Origin: Ignelater luminosus
Taxonomy: Eukaryota; Arthropoda; Insecta; Coleoptera; Elateridae
Direction of reading: 5' to 3'
DNA: 64,000 nt
NCBI GenBank assembly: GCA_011009095.1
Contig: VTPC01090891.1
Location: 154,522 to 218,521, forward strand
Under the pieces are notes generated by a model. That model ran no database searches, was not told the origin of the DNA, and saw only the letters and a list, made by a program, of their open reading frames with translations. This document shows positions 57,906 through 64,000 of the stretch, piece by piece; position 1 is the stretch's first letter; every line of letters begins with the position of its first letter. A program made the position numbers and the translations under genes.

Positions 57906-60900
57906 AACATATGTTAGCTTAGCTCTTCCTGTACTGATAAATCGGTTCCAGGCTCTAGACTGATAATATTTTGTGAAACACTACCTCTGATTCCGTTAAT
58001 AATTAATTAATTGTTTATTGGCTATAATAATTATTTAAATACAAAAGTAGCAAAATTTTATAAAATTCTTTGATTTTCTGAATTTGTTCTTATGAGAACC
58101 ACCCTGTATATACTAACCTAAAATTCTTAAATAGTAGTTAAGCGATAAACATCTGTTATTTATTTTATAGGTACCTCAGTTCCAGACATTTTTAATAATT
58201 GCTTAATTTATTTCAGAATTTAATTTTCTAAAATAGTAGTATGAAATCTATAATTAACATCATTATGTTCAAGGAAAGAAATTAATTGTTAGTGCATTAC
58301 CGTTTTTATTTTTAAATACATAATAAAATGTTATAGATATGTGTTGCGTCTTCATACAATTTAAATCTGCATAAAAGAAATTAGCGGGAGTTTCCAATTG
58401 ATCATTCAATCAATACTTCTTTGAAATTTCACTCGCATAAGAGGGTGGTAATTATTAAAAACTAAACTTTAGATAACAATCAGAATAAATGCAACGTAAC
58501 CGTAGTTGTAATAATAATAATACTATTAAAATCTGAGTTTGTTATTAAAATGTCAAGCTTTGTTGCGATGGTGAATTCTACTATTATAACACCGTGTTTC
58601 CTCAATTCCTCCAGTAATTCATGGGCAGTCAGTTGTAGCACAAGCAAAAATTTGCGGTCAAAATCTTTTAGTTGCGATATTTTAACGTTGGCGATTGCAC
58701 ACACTTTTATGGACGATTTACATCAAAATTGTTACTTAAGATCTTTTTGAAATCGTCGTGCATCTTTAAAAAGTTCCAATCGTGTGAATCACCAACAATG
58801 GGAAGGTAATATTTTTCTTTTTGTTTACTTTTTAATTATTTTGTGTTTTGTATAAAATCTCAATATAAATTTTTAAATAATCAAATTTAAATTTTTAAAA
58901 TTATTTTCTCCGTTTTATTAATTTAAGAAAGTTCTTTGCGAGACTTATTCATTAAGAATGATAAAACAGTTTTTCTATTATAATAATAATAATAATAATA
59001 GTGTTCATCCCATTTGCACACAAATTACCTTTAATTGTTAGTAATAGTATGTGCACATAAGTATTTTAGGGAATTTCCAACCAATTTTGTAAAGGACTAA
59101 CTTTACGTAATCAAAATAACAAACGAGGAGATTCTTTTAGTAACTTAACAATAAAAGTATTGTTTTCATTTATACCGTATTGATTTTCATTAAATAAATA
59201 ATGATAAGTGTTTTTCATGCTTTGTCTGACCTTGTACGTATATGTATAATTTCCTGACGCTTCAATAAAAGGACTTTCATGAAAAATATTATTATCATAT
59301 AATATATAAAATGTTCGAATCGATAAATTTAATCCGTTGGTGTTAGGCATGAACTTGTTACCATAAAATTAACTTAATTATATTTTAATTGTTATTTAAG
59401 CAACATACAACATGATAGATACCATTTTTTGGTTTAATTAGGCCTTAACATGAAACGACTTTGCATGGTCAAATTATAAAGAAATTCTGATTTCTTCCCT
59501 TTGATAAGACAGAAAAAAATGTTTCTTTAATTGAGTGGAATTTTTTTGATTTCTTCATTAAGAAATAAGAATTAAAGCCGGCTCTGTACCTAGACAAGGA
59601 AAAAAGTAACACACACAATGAACTTCTAAACATTAATTTGCATACACGAAATGGTGAAAAGCAAGATTAAAATGAAAAACAAGAAATAAAATCAATAATG
59701 TCCAGAACGATCATATATTAAGTGGTTTAATTAAATGTCCATAAAAAACGAAAAAAACGAGCAACTATTTATCCTATTTCTAGATACCATGCTGAAAATA
59801 GAAATTTTATTAACTTATTTTATTAAGCATTAAACACGAATTTATGCAATTAACCCTCTAAAGAAAAGTCGGAAAGGTCTTTGAATTTTGAAATCGTAAT
59901 AAAAATATTTTTTGCTTTACAAATATTCTCCACTTGAGAAACAGCAAAAAAACCGAAAGGAAATTCACTGTAATAAAGAACAGAAAGGAAACACGACATA
60001 ATAATTTTCTCCCTGAAAATAAAATTGTTGAACCCGATGGTTTTTTGAGATTTTAACAGTCTTGAAAATTCTCAAGGCGTGTTTTTGTACTTTCTCTTTA
60101 ACTTGGCGATTTATTAAGTATCAGGAGTGTACTTAAATATTTGCACAAGAAGGTTTTTTTTTTGTTAAATAATGTAAAACATGAGAAAACTTGTCAAATT
60201 TATTCAATAAGTACCTAAGTAGGGAGCTTGATGTTATTTCACATCTTTCAGCTAATATGATTAGCGGAAGGAAACAAACCTTTAATTCATGTTTCGTCTT
60301 TTCCGGGAAGTTGTTTGTATTTATTTCTTTATATCTAGGCCAAATAAAAGAAAAATTTGGAAAATTAGAGTGTATTTTCATTATTTATTAATTCCTCACA
60401 AAATGAAAAGTTGTTGAACGTTAAATCATTAATCTAAATGTCATGTACTTAAAGCAAATCTAATTATATCAAATTTAAAGAAACCAAGTCGTTTTATTTA
60501 TTATACCAAAGGTTTTAATTTAGGGGCTAAAATGTATCATACCATCTCTTACTCATTTTGTTTGTATACTACGAACACGAAGTGTACAGGTGTAAGTGTA
60601 TATTTAGAAAAGTAATTTTAGTAATTTATCTAGAAATCTTACTTTCGTGAGCAATTTATTTTTAACTTTTTATTTTAACAATGATTGATTTGGTTTAAGC
60701 ATTTATTTCATTGATGAGATTCTTACACTTCCAATGTGTTTAATAGTTTATAGTTGATATTAGTACTAGTTATACCCTTATGACAAGTTATTAGAAGACT
60801 TACGCACATAAACACACCAATGGTATATAGCGAGGAAAAAAGTCAAATTTATAGAAAAAGTAAAAATTACGATCATTACGATCACCATGCTGAACATTGT

Positions 60901-61027
60901 ATACAGTAACGTTAGTCTTACAATGGTAAGGGACTTCTTATAAATGCCAGTTTCAAATAATTGTAATTTCTCAAATTTTCAATATGTTTACTCATTAACG
61001 AGTAAATAAAGGTTTTTCTGCAAAATA
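57906..61027. other. AT-rich sequence with one unassigned open frame
   Basis: A string ccaccctgtatata at about 58102-58115 looks like a lone CAGGGTGG transposon end. Frames on both strands at 58480-58750 overlap; the - strand one contains FLLVLQLTAHELLEELRKHG, which looks protein-like, but no family or splice context is evident. An (AAT)n run lies at 58980-59001. Nothing else was recognised. Confidence 0.4.
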
Positions 61028-61160
61028 CATATTTAGTCTCTCATAAAGAATTCGTCTTACATTTTTTTTTGGTGCACAAAATGCCAAGTTCAAATCCTAC
61101 AAGTGACATTATTTTCTTTTAATTTAAAATTTGTAAAAAGAAAGTTTTTAATTTTAAGAT
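61028..61160 (+). repeat. tRNA-derived SINE-like copy (+ orientation)
   Basis: The order tagtctctcataaag, ggtgcacaaaatgcc, GTTCAAATCC (a perfect B-box-like promoter at 61088-61097), aagtgac, then an A/T tail ending attttaaga, matches the inverted copy at 61371-61494. The tRNA-like head is more diverged here, with an expanded T run. Confidence 0.6.
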
Positions 61161-61370
61161 ACAAATAGACATATTCATCATAATTTTATCTAAAGTCGAA
61201 GTTCAAATTGAATCAGAATCGAAAGAAATTTTAAAACTTCAAACAAAATCGTGATAAACATATCTTACCTTCATATAAATTTCTGTTTACTTTCCCTCCC
61301 TTTTTTCTATTCTATATTCTTATGTTACTAAATTTCAATAAAAAATTAATTTTTTAAGTTTTCAGAACTT

Positions 61371-61494
61371 TCTTAAAATTAAAAAACTTTTTTTTGCAAA
61401 TTTCAAATTTAAAAAAAATCATGCCACTGGCAGGATTTGAACTTAGCATTTTGTGTATCAAAAACACACCACTTTTACAAGAGGCTATCGTGGC
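61371..61494 (-). repeat. tRNA-derived SINE-like copy (- orientation)
   Basis: On the - strand 61494-61423 is a 72-nt tRNA-like sequence. GCCAC at the start pairs with GTGGC at the end. TAGCCTCTTGTAAAAGTGG resembles an A box. GTGTG and TACAC form an anticodon-like stem around a 7-base TTTTTGA loop. GTTCAAATCC is a B box. The T stem is poor and no terminator follows immediately, so it is a SINE head and not a working tRNA. A T/A-rich tail shared with the + copy follows to 61371. Confidence 0.65.
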
Positions 61495-64000
61495 TTGGAA
61501 ATTGTCATGAAAGACAATTAGATAAATTTCTTGATTACCAATCCTACTTTTTGTTGCATGAATTTTCTGTTTAGATATTAAAAAACAATAATTAATGTCT
61601 GCGAAAGAAAAATGAACCAAATCAGGACAAGCGCAAGAACGTGTAAATGGGGCAAGATGCTATAGACGCCGCCGCCGCCGCTGTGTCTAGGCGCTACTTG
61701 ACAACAAATAGCTCGAACTACGTGATAATTATTACAGTAGGCGCTGCTTTTTAAAACTTGTTTCTTTCCAACTTCCATGTGGGAACAATTAATTTCAAAT
61801 TGAGAATAAACCACAGTTTCAAATTGAGAATAATCAATTGCAAATTGAGTTCAGATTTGTCTCGATTTAAAACCGATTGTTCTCAATTTGAAGTTGATTG
61901 GTACCGATTTGTATTCAAAAGGTAGCTGATTGAGTACATAAAAATAATTTTCTTTCTATACGATTATAACTTGGTAATAAAAAAGTTCTGCTATAGGTGC
62001 CAAATACCTTACCATATAGCGCCGACCTTGAAGCAAATGCACCAATGCAAAGTTAGAAGTAAATATCGAAAATATAAATTGAAGGAAGGGGCATATTTGT
62101 ATAGCTTTGGGCATGCTGTATTTGCAGCTTGAAAGTTTTAATTTGATTCTAATTTTATCATAGGGAAAAACTGCTCCTATTAAAAAGATAATTATATCAG
62201 CAATGGCGAATATCGCATTAGACTTATTAGGTTATGGGAATTTGTAAATTAATACCCAATGAAGCAGATTTCAATTTTTTTCTTTTGAGCGTATTGGGGA
62301 ATTTCATTTCGGTTTCATTTAGGTTGCGCAAATTTTGTCTTTATACTCCAATTCGGTCTAAAATCATTTTTATCTTCCTCCTTCTTGCTTAATTGTGCAA
62401 ATTGCGTTTAGAACGAATTCCGTTTTTTCCCAAGCTATGCGGAATTTTCTCTACAATTGAATGAAATGAACGCATAAGATTTCTTTCTCGTCTCAAACTT
62501 TAACTGCCATCTTCGAAGTTTTATTCCAAAAATCTTGGAATTGAGACTGGAGACTACATCAGATAGTTAGCACTTGTGTCATTAGATGAACCATGGTTAT
62601 AAAGGATTTTCTTCCAAAAATGCATGAATCATTATGTTATTGATTTTGACTAAACTCTTGCCGAAATACCATGTTAGGGAATCTTTTTTTAAACCGTTTG
62701 TTCTCAACCTTGATCACAGTTACTTTCTCATAGGCCTGTTGCGTTGGTTGGTTGGTTGGTTGGTTGGTTGGTTGTCAGATCTTTCTTTATGATTTCTTCC
62801 AACACTAGTTTTTGATTGTTTTTAATGTAGTAGGTGCTATTTGGGTAAGAAATTTGTTTCGGTTCCCAACAGTTTCTGAATTTATAAGCTCTTGACCGTT
62901 TTGTTGCTGCGAGGAAGATAAAGAGGTCTGTCGAGAGCCTCCTTTTGGATACAATCCATGACTGACGCTTATGATCCTATGAACAATTTGACACATTTTA
63001 CCTACTTCAGAATTTATTTTGCATTTCGTAAATAGAGAACTAACAAAGCTGGTGACCACCGCTGAGTTTGGCTTTAAGTTCGCCTAATTTTTTGGTTTGG
63101 TTTTGGTTTCAGTTTTAAGTATGAAAGTTTGAATATTTTTATTGAACGTTCTAATTTTGTTTGGTAACACTGATCACTTCCAAATCTTTCATAATTGTTT
63201 GTTACTGGAGAACTGTATTATTTTTGCTAATAATTTAATAAGAAAAATTAGCTTTAGAACTAGTTTTTTTTGCAAATTTTTTCCCATTTAACCAACTTCG
63301 TAACTTATGGTTGTTGAGATTCTCGTTAAAATAACGTTCGGATTCATTCTGTATTCTGAACTTCAAAAAAAAATAATAATAAAGTAATAACATTTATAAT
63401 TATATAGATAATAGATAAAGAATACTGTAGGTAGATTGTAGATTAATTGAAAACAAAAATCCGCCTCTGGTCTGGGACTTTGTTAATGCAATCATCTCTA
63501 GACCACTTTAAAATATTGCAACTAAACTGGTTTTATTGTGGTTCTTATTATGAACACCGGGACGAATGGCATTTTTAAGGTCATTCGCTATCATTGCATA
63601 TGCATCATGATATGAAATACATTCTTATTTTTCTGTTAATACAGATATATTTCATTATTCTTCTGATATTTTTTAAAAAAAATATTTTCTCAATTATTTT
63701 AAATTACCTAACAAAATGTTAAGTGTAAAAACTCGTCCAGTACATTCAGCATAAACAAAAATGGTAATATTAACAGCCTTTTTTCTTATTTTGCGGTTTA
63801 GATTAAATGAGTCTTACCGTACTTGTACTACATATCAGTTAATACGGTTATGATATCAAGCATAGTTTTCCTGTTTTAAGAAGTGATAAAAAAAGAACGC
63901 TTTGAGATCGTAAAGTGAGCATAGGTATCGATATACACTATTGGCCAAAAGTAAAGAAATATAAGATTTCTGTAGAAAAATTATTCAGATTAGATCTTAG
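61495..64000. other. AT-rich sequence with simple and short repeats
   Basis: It holds a (GCC)n run at 61667-61681, copies of ttcaaattgagaata near 61796 and 61820 with an inverted form near 61880, and a (TTGG)n microsatellite at 62744-62774. The - strand frame at 62805-63059 has a protein-like C-terminal half (SRQTSLSSSQQQNGQEL) but no recognised family. No EML exon was found. Confidence 0.45.
62744..62774. repeat. (TTGG)n microsatellite
   Basis: Almost eight tandem TTGG units. Confidence 0.9.

Noticed and set aside
61423..61494. A functional tRNA gene
   Set aside because: The T stem pairs poorly, there is no nearby oligo-T terminator, and a second copy shares its non-tRNA tail, which fits a SINE.
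47489..64000. Search for the HELP motif and WD40 exons of the EML-like gene
   Set aside because: No phase-2 exon with a K-(M/L)-(F/Y)-L-R-G-R-P-like or WD-repeat-like translation was found, so no further exon is annotated.

Overview
The window is AT-rich eukaryotic DNA. Its mariner, Tc1, hAT and Polinton remnants, tRNA-derived SINE-like copies, tRNA-Lys primer-binding site, compact 70-162 nt introns beside introns of tens of kilobases, and many short foldback elements suggest an insect, perhaps a beetle. No bacterial or phage features were seen.

One host gene is recognised with confidence: the 5' part of an EML/EMAP-family (echinoderm microtubule-associated protein-like) gene on the + strand. 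Two alternative first coding exons (4857-4899 and 28059-28248) both end in phase 1 and both fit the acceptor of exon 2 (43711-43966). Exon 2 encodes the coiled-coil trimerisation segment. Exon 3 (46955-47257) and exon 4 (47420-47488) encode a Ser/Pro/Thr-rich linker. All junction phases agree. The HELP motif and WD40 propellers were not found, so the 3' part probably lies beyond the right edge. Most of the window is then intron or upstream sequence of this gene.

The introns are filled with mobile DNA of several ages. From left to right: a decayed Tc1-like copy (3.3-4.0 kb); a 519-bp near-complete palindrome MITE (6.8 kb); a degenerate minisatellite (14.3 kb); an intact 697-codon hAT-like transposase ORF antisense to the host gene (16.7-18.8 kb), with a plausible short 5'-UTR intron; a 1.5-kb degenerate satellite (19.5-21.1 kb); a 314-bp MITE (21.5 kb); a mariner inactivated by only two small lesions (24.5-25.8 kb); a second minisatellite sharing the 42-bp core of the first (34.8-35.3 kb); a tRNA-Lys primer-binding site of an LTR element (42.7 kb); and a GGACGTCC-rich repeat with short terminal inverted repeats (45.1-45.5 kb).

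Downstream of exon 4, transposons are clustered and nested. There is a 401-bp MITE (49.6 kb), a 1041-bp non-autonomous hAT element (50.0-51.0 kb), and a foldback element interrupted by an internally deleted mariner that still has a 200-codon ORF (51.6-52.8 kb). Further right are a broken Polinton-type DNA polymerase B fragment (55.2-56.3 kb, - strand), a Tc1-like remnant (57.3-57.9 kb, - strand), and two tRNA-like SINE copies in opposite orientation (61.0-61.5 kb). The remaining stretches are AT-rich with no gene that can be supported by eye.
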